Positions 38,350 to 53,600 of a DNA stretch of 64,000 nt are shown here, piece by piece (positions within the stretch are counted from its first letter, which is position 1; each line of letters starts with the position of its first letter). The stretch spans positions 1 to 64,000 of the forward strand of contig JBBBWG010017778.1 of NCBI GenBank assembly GCA_037176905.1. The letters are read 5' to 3'. This DNA is from Azolla pinnata (taxonomy: Eukaryota > Streptophyta > Polypodiopsida > Salviniales > Salviniaceae). A model generated the notes under the pieces. That model worked only from the letters and a program-made list of their open reading frames with translations. It was not told the DNA's origin and did no database searches. Position numbers and translations under genes: made by a program.

Positions 38350-41300
38350 ATGGAGGGCTCTGCTTCCATGGATGCATATGAGGTTCTGGAGCACATTGGC
38401 AAAAGTTCTTTCAGCTCAGTTTTCCTTGTGTCTCATAAGCTGGAGACGGTGATGAAGAAGAAGGAGAAGAAGAAGACGAAGAAGTGAGCAAAGAAGTTCT
38501 TCCATTCCATCACACTCTGTTTCTTCTACCGTTTCTGCACTTACATGTTTCTTGCTTGCATCTTGTCCTTAAAGCATACATTTTCATTCTTTCGAAAAAA
38601 AAATTGTGTCTTCAACCTTCATAATCATTTATGTCTTCTTGTCCACAAAATTGAACCTCTCTCTGTCTCTCTGTCTCGCTCGCTCTGTACGGTCGATAAT
38701 ATATAATGGAAAATATCACAGATATGTGCTGAAGAAAATCCCCCTTTCTCAACAAACTGATCGATGCCGCAGATCAGCCCACTTAGAGGTATTAAATTAG
38801 TGTACATATATACGTGTATGTGTATGTCTATCTATTTATATACAAAAATCATGTTGGTTTTCTCACTAATCGGATAAGGTTCCTCTGATCTCCATATGGA
38901 TAACGTTAGAAAATTATTAAAAAGGTCGGAAATTGACAAGTACATTAGGAAATTCTTCTGTTCCTTTTCAAGGAGAGCAATTTTATCCATTCTTATTTCT
39001 TTAGTCTTGAGAGAATGCAGATGGATCTCATGGCGAAAATGAGTCATCCCTACATTGTGGAATGCAAAGATTCTTGGATCGAGAAGGTTTGTTTATGGTT
39101 TTTTTTACTCGTTCGTAAAAAGCTTTCAATGCAAAGTTGGAATTAAAAAGTTGGACTTATGTCTTTTTATCATATATATGATATTGATATTATTTTCCCC
39201 CTATTATTGCAGGATGGTTATGTATGCATTGTGTTACCATACTATGATGGTGGGGACATGTAAGTTTTGATCAGGTTCAACCATACTCTATCTTTACTTC
39301 TCATGAATAAGACACAACAAAAAAACTTAATTAAAATTTGTCAATTCCAGGGAAAACCTAATTAAAAAGTCCAATGGTGTGCATTTTCCAGAAGAGGTAT
39401 ATTTCTTACTACCCCAAACATTAGTTTGAGACACATGTCCTGATGAAATTAAATGGTGATGAGATGCATTCATTCCATATGATGAACCTCTGATGTGAAA
39501 TATTATGTTCTAGATGCTAGGAAAATGGATAGCTCAGCTTTTGCTAGCGGTGGATCACCTTCACATGAATCACGTTCTCCATCGAGACCTCAAAGTTAGT
39601 TCGACATGCTTATATCTTATGCTGGAAATCTTAGAATCTGGAAATCCTAGACTTACATGTATTGTAAAATCTGACTTGTCAGTGTTCGAATATCTTTCTC
39701 ACAAAGGACCGTGACATCAGGCTAGGTGAGAATATAGGTTTTAAAACTGTCATTTGGATGCGTGTATTTATGCTAAGTATTAGCCTGATGTTTATGTATT
39801 TGTTTTTCTCATGGTTGTTTCCGTTTCATTGATTATATTAGGAGATTTTGGCTTGGCAAAGATATTGAAACCTGATAGTCTCACATCCTCAGTAAGAGCA
39901 AATGACAGATACATTGCTTCTACCTTGTAATAGGAAACATTTCAGATAATGATTAAGAATTTTTTATCTTTTTTCTTGCGGTGATAGATGGTGGGGACCC
40001 CAAATTATATGTGCCCTGAAATTCTGGCCGACATTCCTTATGGATTTAAGTCAGATATATGGTCATTAGGTCAGCTGTTTAAGGAAGTAAACTCAACAAC
40101 TATATATGTTGAAGCAATAGAAAGGAAATTTTTTATGAACATAAGTTATTGATTTCTTCCAGGATGTTGCATGTATGAAATGGCAACACATAGGCCAGCA
40201 TTCAAAGCCTTTGTAAGTAAAACTTTATTTGTTTTGTAGACTATCACATTTCAGTATGAGCTCACTCTGTAATATTTATGTAGGACATGCAAAGTCTGAT
40301 AAACAAAGTAAACAAATGTATACTTGGACCATTGCCACCAATATATTCAGGGCCTTTGTAAGTTCCATATATCATAACAATGCTTCTTATCAAACATCTG
40401 CGCATGACTGACTTGTGATTGTTAGGAGAGGGATTATAAAAAGCATGCTAAGAAAGAATCCCGAGCATAGGCCAAGTGTAAGTGATGGCATATGTCCTCT
40501 TTTTTCTTCTTATCAGATCTGAATTTCTACAGGATTTCATAAGTCACTATGTCTTTGTAAATGTAGGCCTCTGATTTGCTCAAGCATCCTTACTTGCAAA
40601 CTTACGTGAGTCAATGCCGACTGCAAACTAGCTTCTGGCTAAGAACTCCCCAAAGATTATTGCGAACTTGCAATGATGATGATGATGATGATTACATTTC
40701 CAATGTTGATGAGGACATGCATACAAGTGAGAGGAGTGGTATCTCTGGAAGAAGCGGCTTTGCTAGATTGCGCACATTGGGCTCGGGCTCATTAGCTGAC
40801 TTAAATGAAATCGAACATTATGATTGGCCACTTTTTCACGACCACAAGAAAGATACTTCAAGCATCTCTGGACGGACCTACACGTCAATAAATGCTAAAG
40901 GTGACCTTCACACTACTGATTGGGATAATGAAGTAGAGTTGGAAGATAATCATCTGAGTGGAAATGGTTTCAAGAAGAATCAACGTAGTGAAGTAAAACA
41001 CCAGGTTTGTGATTCAGTCAGAAATGGTGAATCTCATGTTGGCAAGGGGCTATTGAAGTTCTCTCATGCAAGCTTTGGAGGTAAAGGAAGGGGCCTCATT
41101 GGTGTGGATAGTCCTCAAATCCGTGATTCTGCTGTAGCATTGGGTACTTATAAACAAAGGTTGGATTCTGCAAAGAGAATCCAGCATGAGGTACCCATCT
41201 ATACTTTCATGATATCTAGGGGACTTATCTAAAACAAACTTAGGGGCTATTCAAAATGACGGAAATACCAATTGGTAGTTGTACAGACATTCTGATACTG

Positions 41301-42755
41301 CCATGGCATTTCTTTATCATCCAGGAGTATTTTGTGTGTTTTCCTTTCTGTACTAGTTGTCATGCTCCAAATCAAAATTTATCAATTTTCTTTTCGTGAT
41401 TTATTTAACCCGTTCACTGCTTGGTTTAACAGTCGGCAAAAACCCAAGCCGAAGGAAAAAACTCAACGAACGTGAAACTACCACCATTGAAGAAGATCCA
41501 AGGACATCTTGCTGGTGGCCAACGACCAAATATTCCAGAGACAAAAAGAAGAGCCTCTTTGCCACTTCCTGGAAAACCACCCAATCTCTCAGATTGGAGT
41601 ATCTCCCCAATTGACCGCCATGGTCAGAAATTCACACCAAACAAATCAAGTTTCAAGACTGGAAAGTTTCTTCCTAGCCACAACATGCAAGTTGCTCATT
41701 GTTTGAAGATGGATGTGGATCAGTCTCCATTTGTTTCTGTAAATACCCCCAGATTAGACCTGATACCGCAGTTTTCCATCAACACAAGTGACATTTTTCC
41801 ACTCGAAAAATGTTTAATAGCTGACGACATAGGAAGAAGTGCATTTCAAGGAGGCATGCCAGAAAGAGAATGTGTTTCCGAAAAGGCCAATAGGAGGCTC
41901 AGTGATACTCATATCCAACACATGGGCAGATCAAATTCGTATACAGGTTATAGAAGGCTCAATGAACATGAAAAAGATATGTTCCCTATCCATGAGAAAG
42001 AAGTGACGTCTATGGTGGTTGCACAAAGTGCTTCTGAGAAGGTCAATAGAATAGCAAGTGATACACATGGACAACATGCTCGATATAGATGTTGTGGACA
42101 TGGAGATGGAACTGCCGAGAAAGGGATGTTCTCAATACATGATGAGAAGGATGGTATGGTTGAAGCACAATGTGTCGCCGGGATAGCCAACAGAAACTTA
42201 AGTAACGACCAGGCCCAATATGATGTAACAGGTACATCAAAGGCTTATGAAGGTTTTGGTAAAGTTTATGAGCATGAAGCTACACGTCTGGAGAAAGGAA
42301 AAGTATTGGTAATGGCAGAGAAAGAATCCACATATAAGGATGTGATTCATGTGATAAGACACAGCACATTCCGAGTTGGATTAGGTGATCGGCATGATGA
42401 ACATGTCGATGAGAATGCCACAGAAATTAGTTTCAGTAATGGGGTTGATATACCAAGGTCTGAAATAGATACCTTGTCTATGCCCACAAGCAATGCTGAA
42501 AGTACCAATACCATTAACTATGCCTCGAGCAATCATTCTTTGAATGCCAATAATCTCTCTCCAGGGGGTGACAATAAGTCATATACTGAAAGGGCCTCAG
42601 CTCTTGAGGGTTTATTAGAGCTATGTGCGCAGCTTCTTCAGCAGAAAATGTATGAGGAGCTGGCCATTGTTCTTAAACCATTTGGACGTGATAAAGTCTC
42701 TCCCAGAGAAACTGCTATTTGGCTTACTAAAAGCCTCAAGGGAATGATGCATTGA
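38350..42755 (+). CDS. NEK6: NIMA-related protein kinase, plant NEK6/IBO1-like
   Basis: Fourteen exons join in phase: 38350-38483, 38722-38788, 39021-39086, 39213-39259, 39351-39396, 39514-39594, 39683-39725, 39842-39891, 39988-40069, 40163-40212, 40284-40357, 40426-40477, 40567-41190, 41433-42755; 912 residues. The N-terminal kinase domain (about 9-275) has the catalytic Lys in YVLKKI, Glu in AHLEMDLMAKM, HRDLKCSNIF, DFGLAK, the activation segment [11 protein letters not shown] and [13 protein letters not shown]. The long Ser/Asp-rich tail ends with [19 protein letters not shown] and [14 protein letters not shown], the C-terminal signature of plant NEK6/NEK5 (IBO1), microtubule-associated kinases controlling directional cell growth. 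Oddities: the glycine loop reads IGKSSFSSV instead of the usual GxGxxG, and a Lys-rich insert of about ten residues precedes the catalytic Lys. A GAT run encodes six Asp at about 40675. IBO1/NEK6 orthology is inferred from the tail. Confidence 0.94.
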
Positions 42756-43780
42756 GTAGAAAAACAATGCAATCTACTCACACACACACATACACATTTA
42801 GCTTTCTTCTGACAATTTATAAAATGTCTACGTCGGTATGCTCATTTTTAGATGGGAGAAGCTTTGGGATCTTTAGATTTGAACACCTCTTTGTCAAAGA
42901 GCAAGGCTGAAAATGGGAATTGATTTTCTTCTCATACAAGGGTTGAATTGTGGACGACGGACCTTCTTAGCTGTTAGCTATGATAGCATTCAGCTACTCA
43001 TAGAATTCTCAAATGCCAAATTTAGTTGGAGGGCATCATCGATGTCAATGTTAACCATGATGGGTATCGAATCAAATGCTATGAGGTGAGAATGTCAAGG
43101 ACTGGTATAAGCTTATCCTGGTACACTGCTTTTGCTGAACATTGAGAAAGAAAAACGAGAAAGTGATCTTCCATCACTTACACGCAAGAGTTCAATTTTC
43201 TCTAGAACCAGGCATATCCCAGAATGTACATATATATGTATGCAGACATGAAGCTCTATGGATTTTTTGCTTTTGCTATTTTTGCAGCATGATTTTGTGA
43301 TTGGTTATGTGTAAGAGAGGTGCAAAAGAGCATGAAGACCCATTAATGCTTTTCTTTTTTCCTGAACAACAAACAACCAGGTCACAATGAAGTATATGAA
43401 TGAGAAGGATAAAGCCATACATTGGGTCAAGATCAGTAGTGTGTATACTGGTAACTTCCTCTCATTTATTTAGTCATTGGCTCTACTATTGGCACAGGCC
43501 TCCTAAAAAGGCATCTGTGTAGAAGGTAGCTCACTCATCTATTTTTGAAATGTGACCGTGCCATCTTAGCAAGGGCAAGTGTTCATTATTAAACTGTCAT
43601 AGCTTTGGCAATTCATACCTGGTGCAGTTTCTGCTCCTTGCCTTTGTATAAGAGTGATCTCCAACTAACATTCAGCTGTTAATGCTTCCATACTTTGGGG
43701 AAAAAGCATCATCATAAACTGATGCTAGCTTTCTAATGTCAGGGGCAATGATTTTGGGCCCCCAGTTTATGTTGCTTCTG
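42756..43780. other. 3' flank of the kinase and spacer
   Basis: Probable 3' UTR with a short CA repeat (42778-42796), then unique sequence without a gene. Confidence 0.5.
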
Positions 43781-44400
43781 TGATAATAATGCACAGCTTG
43801 GATAAGGGTCTTTTAACTCCATTGATGGTTTTATACTCCCATTTTGTGAGGCATGTCCATCGATTGCATTCGTGCAGCTTGTGTCAGTTCTCTGGGAAGC
43901 CGAGTTTTCTGCTTCCAGTGATGTTTTCTGCCTGGTAATTTTGGCCTCTTCTTTTTGTGATGCCTGATCGATCCATTTTTGCAATGCAGGTTCCATTGCA
44001 TTTGTGCAGCGTATCATGGCAATTATTGTTTAACAGCTCTGGGAGCCAAATTTCCTGCTTTTGCATTGATGATTTTTTTGCTTGCCATTTTATGTAGTTC
44101 CCATTGCATTTTCTGCAGCCTGTGTCTGATTCCCTTTTCCATTGATGATCAATAACATTGTCTGATGCCTGATTGATCCATTTTTGCAATGCAGGTTCCG
44201 TTGCATTTGTGCAGCTTATTATGGCAGTTATTGTTTAACAGCTTTGGGAGCCAAATTTCCTGCTTGCATTGATGATTTTTTTGCTTGCTATTTTATGCTG
44301 TAGTTCCCATTCCATTTTGTGCAGCCTGTGTGTGATTCCATTTCCATTGATGATCAACTCTTGGATCCGCATTGTCTGATTCCATTTCCATTGATGATCA
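43780..44400. repeat. tandem repeat of about 204 bp, three diverged copies
   Basis: Copies start near 43780, 43966 and 44171 and share GATCCATTTTTGCAATGCAG, CCATTGCATTTGTGCAGC, TGGGAGCCAAATTTCCTGC and CATTGATGATTTTTTTGCTT. The second and third are the most alike. On the minus strand a frame across the copies is open for about 90-100 codons; this is probably chance. Confidence 0.85.
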
Positions 44401-44554
44401 AGCACCTCATTTGCACTGTTTGATCACCATAGCTTGAAGCTAACAAAATGTGCCCAAATCATCAACATTTAGTGCAAAGCAGAAGCGAAGAAGAGGTTCT
44501 CCATTGCAGAGATTTTGTTGAAATAGATCGATTATAAATTTAGATTTGGCTCGA

Positions 44555-45215
44555 TGATTTCGTACGCACCGATTGCTAATCAGTCAATTGGTTTGTTTAC
44601 TCATTTGGTAATTACCTAATTTGTACACTAAGCGCTGATTAATTAGTACGCACCGATTACTAATTAGTTAATTATTTTACTCGTATGACTCGACATTTTC
44701 TCGTGTATGTTAATCACTGATTAATTTGCATGCACTGATTACTAATTAGTTGCTTTTCTCAATATGCGTTTAATTAATTATTTAGTTACTCGTACAAATC
44801 AATAGTCCACCATGTACGCTAATCATGGACTAATTGATTAGTACGCACCGATTACTAATTAGTTGCTTTTCTTAATATGCATTTAATTAATTATTTAGTT
44901 ACTCATACAAATGAATAGTAGATCGTGTATGATAATCGTGGACTAATTAATTAGTACGCACCGATTACTAATTAGTTGCTTTTCTTAATATGCATTTAAT
45001 TAAATATTTAGTGACTCGTGTACAAATCAATAGCCGATCATGTATGGTAATTGTTAATCAATTAATACTCACCAATTACTAATTTACTTGCTTTGTAAAT
45101 ATGCATTTATGTACTTAATTATTTAACCCTACGACTCTAACATTTTATCTTGTGCACTAATCAATATGCACTGATTGCTAATCAAATGGCTTTCTTCAAC
45201 ACATAATCGTCAAGT
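44555..45215. repeat. AT-rich tandem repeat of about 84-113 bp
   Basis: At least six copies share GTACGCACCGATTACTAATT, GCTTTTCTTAATATGCATTT and AATTAATTATTTAGTTACTC. The copies at about 44841 and 44954 are nearly identical, the outer ones more diverged. Confidence 0.88.
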
Positions 45216-45479
45216 AATTAGCACAGGTCAATCATGCAACTTTTCTTTCAGGGGGAAAAAAATGGGATTTTTTCGCTCGTGCTGATTAATCAATATCAGC
45301 AAAATCATGAATGTCGACTGAACTCTGTTGCATGCTTCTCGTGCCTAACGATCTGATCGAGGGGTTAGTGGTGCTAATTACTTCCACATTAAGCTAATGG
45401 CTGCCATTAATCACCCGCAAGCTCGATCTAATCCAGCTTAAAGAAATTGGGCCTGAGCTTCAAAATTCTACATTCTTGG

Positions 45480-45775
45480 GTTAATAATAATAATTATTAT
45501 AAATAACAATAATAACAACAATAATTATTATTTTGAATATTTGATATAACTTTTTTTTAATACTTCAAAAATCTTCATTTTTGGGTTAATAATAATAATA
45601 TTACCCTAAACCCTAAACCAGGTTTAGGGTTTAGGTTTTAGGGTTTAGGGTTTAGGGTTTAGGTTTTAGGTTTTAGGTTTTAGGGTTTAGGGTTTAGGGT
45701 TTAAGGTAATAATAATAATAATATTATTATTATTACTATTATTATTAACAATTATTATTATGACTATTTTTGCTT
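45480..45775. repeat. inverted telomere-repeat block between AAT arrays
   Basis: Two CCCTAAA units (45604-45618) meet about ten TTTAGGG-type units in opposite orientation (45620-45705), a head-to-head telomere junction. Both sides are bordered by AAT/ATT trinucleotide arrays that are also partly inverted with respect to each other. Confidence 0.9.
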
Positions 45776-45887
45776 AGAAATAATAATAAGCAAAATCGTT
45801 TTCTGATACAAATAGAAAACAGAAGCAATGAGGAGAAAATGGAGCTCTCTGCGCGAATTTCTAGGGTTTCTCAGAGACGATCCCGTC

Positions 45888-48328
<2,441 letters not shown>

Positions 48329-50692
48329 AGAAAAGATACAGCGTATGAGTGGGTGATCTCAGAGGATACACGACTGTTTGCCTGCATTAGGCTGGATTTT
48401 GCTCGCAGTTATGATCGCACTGCTCCTTTATATGGTACAAAATTAAACTATAAGCACTGCATACACAGAGCAGACTGTTTGTGTGAATTGCAAAGTGATT
48501 GATTCCAGCACGTTTGCATGTGTAAAACTCTCTCAGCTCCCTATCAAAATGCAAATGCAATTATGTTTGAAAGGTAATAGGAATGTAGTACGAGGAAGGA
48601 TATACTTTGAAAGGGTCTTCACTCATGAATATGTTTGTAAGGTTAGTAAATTCTAATGAAAAGATGACCTGTAATTGATGCGTTCTCTATACTGTGGAAC
48701 TTGCCATGTCTTGCTATATTTTCTGTCTGAATGTGCTAAATCAAAAGAATGTAGTTGATGATGGTGGCGTAAGAGCATGAATTGGAAAGTGCATTAATCA
48801 ATGTTTGATAGATGCAAGCATTGTAAAGCTTGTTAATTAAAATTACTTGAGATGGGAAAATACATTTTTAAGATTGAGATGTAGGGTCCTAGTTGGTTTG
48901 ATTCCAAAGTCCATTGGAAGTGAAATTTTGTGTATATGGTCCAAAATGCTCTAAAAAAATTTAGTCATTCACACTCACTATTCACGTTGTGTTTACCATC
49001 AGTACCACCATTCTGTAAAGATCTCAAACTATTTCGCGCATTCATGGAAGTAGTTTCCGAATTGATCTGAATCTTTCTTATCGAATATTTTGAGAGTGAT
49101 CATACATTTGTAATATCCTCGTGTCCTCAAGTTTAGGGTTTAGGGTTATACATTTCAAGACTGAAGGTTTAGGGTTATACATTGTATTGTAACCGTTCTA
49201 ACTTTAGTCTTGAAATAAGAAAATGTCTTTTTCGAGCTTAGCAAAAGGTTGAACTCAATCCAAACAAGCGCAGAAGTTAGAACCAATGTAGTATCCAACA
49301 ACAAAAACAAGTATGTCATTTGGTGTTGATATCTTTAGCCATGTGTAACATTTATGTTCATTAATCTTCAACCAAAGATACATGATTTTCCAGTGCCTTC
49401 GTAATCAAACATGTCATCCTCTATTTATTGTTAGCTCCTTTCTATATCTCACCATCCTCTAATTCTATAGCCAAATTCGTTATTTTTCGTCTTTCTTTCA
49501 CAAGCTTTGCGATAAGCATTCTATTGTCAAATGGGATGATCTTCACATGTAGAGCAACGTGTACCCTTGACGAAAACCCAAGTATATTGAAGAAATTTTG
49601 TTTCTCCCTACATCAAGCATTGTGCATACAACAAACAGGCCTTTTCTCTTGAGCAAGAGAGGCACATTGTTTTCAAACTCTCTATGCCCCCCTAAAACTA
49701 TTGATTCTAGCCTGACCATAATATGTGTCAAAGAAGTCCCCAATTTCATGTGCAAGTGAGTGCTTTTACTGCATAATCATGTTCAATCTTTTGCCAAACG
49801 AGCATCCCTAATTCTTTCACCGGGTGCTGAAGTTGTGTAAGCTAATTTGTTTGCATCTCAATCACTTCTCTTTCACATTGTCATTCTCAATGACGAGAGC
49901 GCTAGAGTTGAGACAAATGAAGTGGAACAACAGCGCACTAGAGCTGCGAATTCATGTTAATTGCAAGTGTAACCAATGAAAGCCAATTCAACAAAAGGTT
50001 CATCAAAAGAGATTCATGAGTTACCAAAGTCGATCTATTGTTGCTAATAGAGAGCACCAAGCAGTTTCAATGTTGTGATAACCAATGATAAGATATTACT
50101 AAGAGTAGTCAATGATACAACCGCCTATTGCGACAGAACTGCATTCATCTTGTAAAAAATTATGAGATTCACTACTGAAACTAGAACAGTGGCATTAACC
50201 AGTTTTGGGTGGGAGTTGTGATTCAGATGGCTGATTGAGATGCAGAGCATTTATTAGAGATTCTCAGCGAAACTGCGCAAAATTAGACATGACAGCAAGC
50301 TTTGGATAAATTTGGATTTTTGCCCAAGGTAGATTATGGATCAAGCTGTTAATGTTTGTGAAAAATTACCATCCCTTAATGTTGGCAATTAAGATTTTCA
50401 TGGTTTGTTGGGTTGGAGGGAATTCAGAAAATTTGATCCAATAAATAACTAGCCAGGAATTCTCTATGCTTTTCCTCCCCCAGGATGGAATAACTGCCAT
50501 TAGAATGTGGGTTTTTCTTTCTTATGATCCATGAACAGTAAATTGAATCGGTTCATTATTGCCACAAATTGATAAAAAAAACATCTTTGCTTCTTTGATT
50601 TGGGCCAGATGTAAAAATCAATAGATAGAAATGGTGATGCATAGAAACATCAGCTAAACTAATTTTGGCACAGAGCAAAAGAACCTTGATTC
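48329..50692. other. spacer between WDR5 and the lipase gene; no gene seen
   Basis: WDR5 3' UTR, then AT-rich unique DNA. At about 49134-49185 GTTTAGGGTTATACATT is repeated twice. No coding potential I would support. Confidence 0.5.
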
Positions 50693-53600
50693 TTAAAGGA
50701 AGAGATGTTCGACACCTTCATCAAGCTTCACATCATAAGGGGCACCGGTCCCTGTGAACCAAAAAAGAACGTATCAGTTATTCAAGAAATATCCCAAAAC
50801 CGTTATGTCTAAACGCCAAACTAGACATCTGGGAGGTAAACCATCTTCAATTGTTTTTATCACAAAAGCAACCTTGTGGGAGGAGATGCTTGTAAAGGAA
50901 CTCGAGACACAATTTATTGTTCACATTCCTCATTACTTTTGGATCCAACTCACCAGATGCTCTGCAGAAACAAGAAAAAATATACATACATTTCAACTTG
51001 TGAAGGTTTAGAGAAATTTGAGGTCTCATTTGAATATGACTGCAGAAACAAAGTCACGGTATTCTTAGAAGAGAAAATGAGGATTTGTACGTGAGAACCA
51101 ATTGATTTGCACAAAAAAAAAGTTACGTCAATGCTGGTTCTTTTGCAAGGAAAAACCGAATTAATCAAAATCCATGAAAAAATAAGTGAAAACCATTGAT
51201 ACACATTCCAAAACCTTTACAAAAAAATACCACAAGACAAATTGATGTATACATACCCGATCCTTTTCATAAGCGAGGGAAAAACCAATGGGAAATCCGA
51301 TTGATCCTGATGTTGTGTTCCCTGAGGCATCATCGGTGATGCCAAAACACAATGGAATTCAAAATTAACAAAGTCTGTACCTGTTAAGAGCACAAAAGAT
51401 ATTTTATATCACACTTTTTCAATACATATACCTTCACTGTTCTGAGCTCGGTGATCAAAGGTCTTCCGTCATCTTCTTTTGCATCGCTCCTTGCCCTCAT
51501 AAACGTGGCCCTAATCTCACTTAATTTTTTCCACTCAAATGCTTCGGTGTTCACAAGTAGAACGGGTACTTTCCCAGCAAGTTTTTGTATTTCCACCTAA
51601 GCACCAAACATGTGCAAACATAAATTCATCCCTTATTAGTTACTTTTTCATGCACTGATGTTAAGCATGCGCTACAAATGTTTCGTGAATACCTTGATAA
51701 ATCCAGAATATTCTGAGCCCACAAAGTTTGTATACATGTGTACAGAATCAGTGAATGAATAGAAGTGTGTATATGCGAGAGAGCAAGAGATAGAGAGCAG
51801 TCAGATAAGAGTAGCACTATCAGGTAAATACATCTAATGTGATTTTCGGTGAATTTGTACAGTAGGTATTCTTCAGTACGCATGCACATAACGTGCAACA
51901 CCTATCCATACAAATTAGCAAAGAGTAAATATATATAATGGTGACCATATATCAAAGTTCCACTTAACTCTTGAATCTGGTTTTGCTGATAAAAACAAAC
52001 TGTGCTACCTTGTAAACGATGCAGAAATATCAGACCACATCACATTTCATCCGCTCATAGAGTAAAAGAGTTTGTCGTGTGGCATTTTTGTTAGTGTCTT
52101 TCAAGATTTGATATTTTTTTTACTACAAAATGTATACATAGATAGTGAGAAATGTGCAAAAAGCATTAGAAATGAACAATCTATGGAATAGAAACATGTT
52201 GTATATATATAATTTACCAAGTCAATGGCACAACATCTCTAATAAAGAGAGATTTCGCAGTTTGTTATACAAATATACATAAAGAATGTCAAGTACACTA
52301 TCATCTGATGATCGATTTAGTGATAGAATAATTCTTTATTGTGAACACCAGGTAAACCATGAACATCACGATAATGCAAATTGAATGTAGGATTATGTTC
52401 ATCACAGAATTGCCAACATAATGATTTGATAGCAGCATTTTCATTCTCTTAACGTGTGATGGCAGCATATATTTTCCAGAAGGCTGCAAACTTCAATAAT
52501 TCATACATATAATCGGAAACTATCCTGTTTGCATTTCTTTCATATACACCATATATCCCAAGGATTCGACCAGGAATCGAATTTACAGAGTAAGGCCATG
52601 TATGTATCTATGTCTAATATAATATATAGATATAAATATAGATATGCAAAACTGGTATCTACAGTGCATGATCCAAATGTTTCATTCTAGGAAGCAAATC
52701 AAGCAGAAGCATTGCAGTTTTTTCATGGTCACCAAAAGAGATGAGAAGTTTTTTACCTCCTTTATTGGTTCCCACCAGACATCCATGGCAACACAGCATT
52801 TGATTCTCTGGTCATTTCCAGATGTTAATATAGCAGTAGCACCCCCGAATGAATGGCCAGCAATTGCAGTATGCTGAAGATCTAAACGACCTTGAAGAAT
52901 GTTGACCTTCAGTCCTCCTTTCCCAGTTATCATATTGTCACTCTGGTTCAACAATCCCTTCTCGAGAAATTCCAACACATCTATGGCCTTTCGAGCTTCA
53001 GAGGCTCTCTGCACAGAAAAAGGTTACCTTAATCCTATCAATTATTCCTTTTTTTCTCCTACTTGTCTGTTTGATTGCTTTCCAGAGTTTTTTGAGAGTA
53101 ACAATGGGCATTTCCGAAATCAAGAAATATAGGTTTGTCAGGATAAACACCATACGAAGATGCCACATTCAGATCCAACTCGATAAAAAATAGTATTTGT
53201 ATAGCATGTGCCTTTGACATAACAACCAAAAAACCATATGAATCAACCATTCAGAAAAATAAAATTAATAAAGGCATCATTGACATAACTGTACTGATAA
53301 AACTGATTTTAATCTAGTGCATTTTGGATGGAATCTAAAACAGACATGAAAAGAGAGCAAATAAAATCTGGTCTCAGGAAGTAAGGGTATCTTTTGCAAG
53401 CTATCAAATAATTATCAGGATTCTGAATTGCAGCTTCTCTAATTTTCAAGATTTTATTGTGTAAGATATTTCATAATTTAAGTTTAGTGCAGATTTCTTA
53501 CTATGAAGTTACAAATTGACCTTAAATTCCAATCCTGTACTAGAGTTTCCACTGTTGAAGATTCATTAAGAACCTTGATCAACTACGGTGATTATGGAAT

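Noticed and set aside
43739-44189. Minus-strand frames with recurring QKWI-QAS words
   Set aside because: They arise from the 204-bp tandem repeat; copies shift frame relative to each other and no domain is seen.
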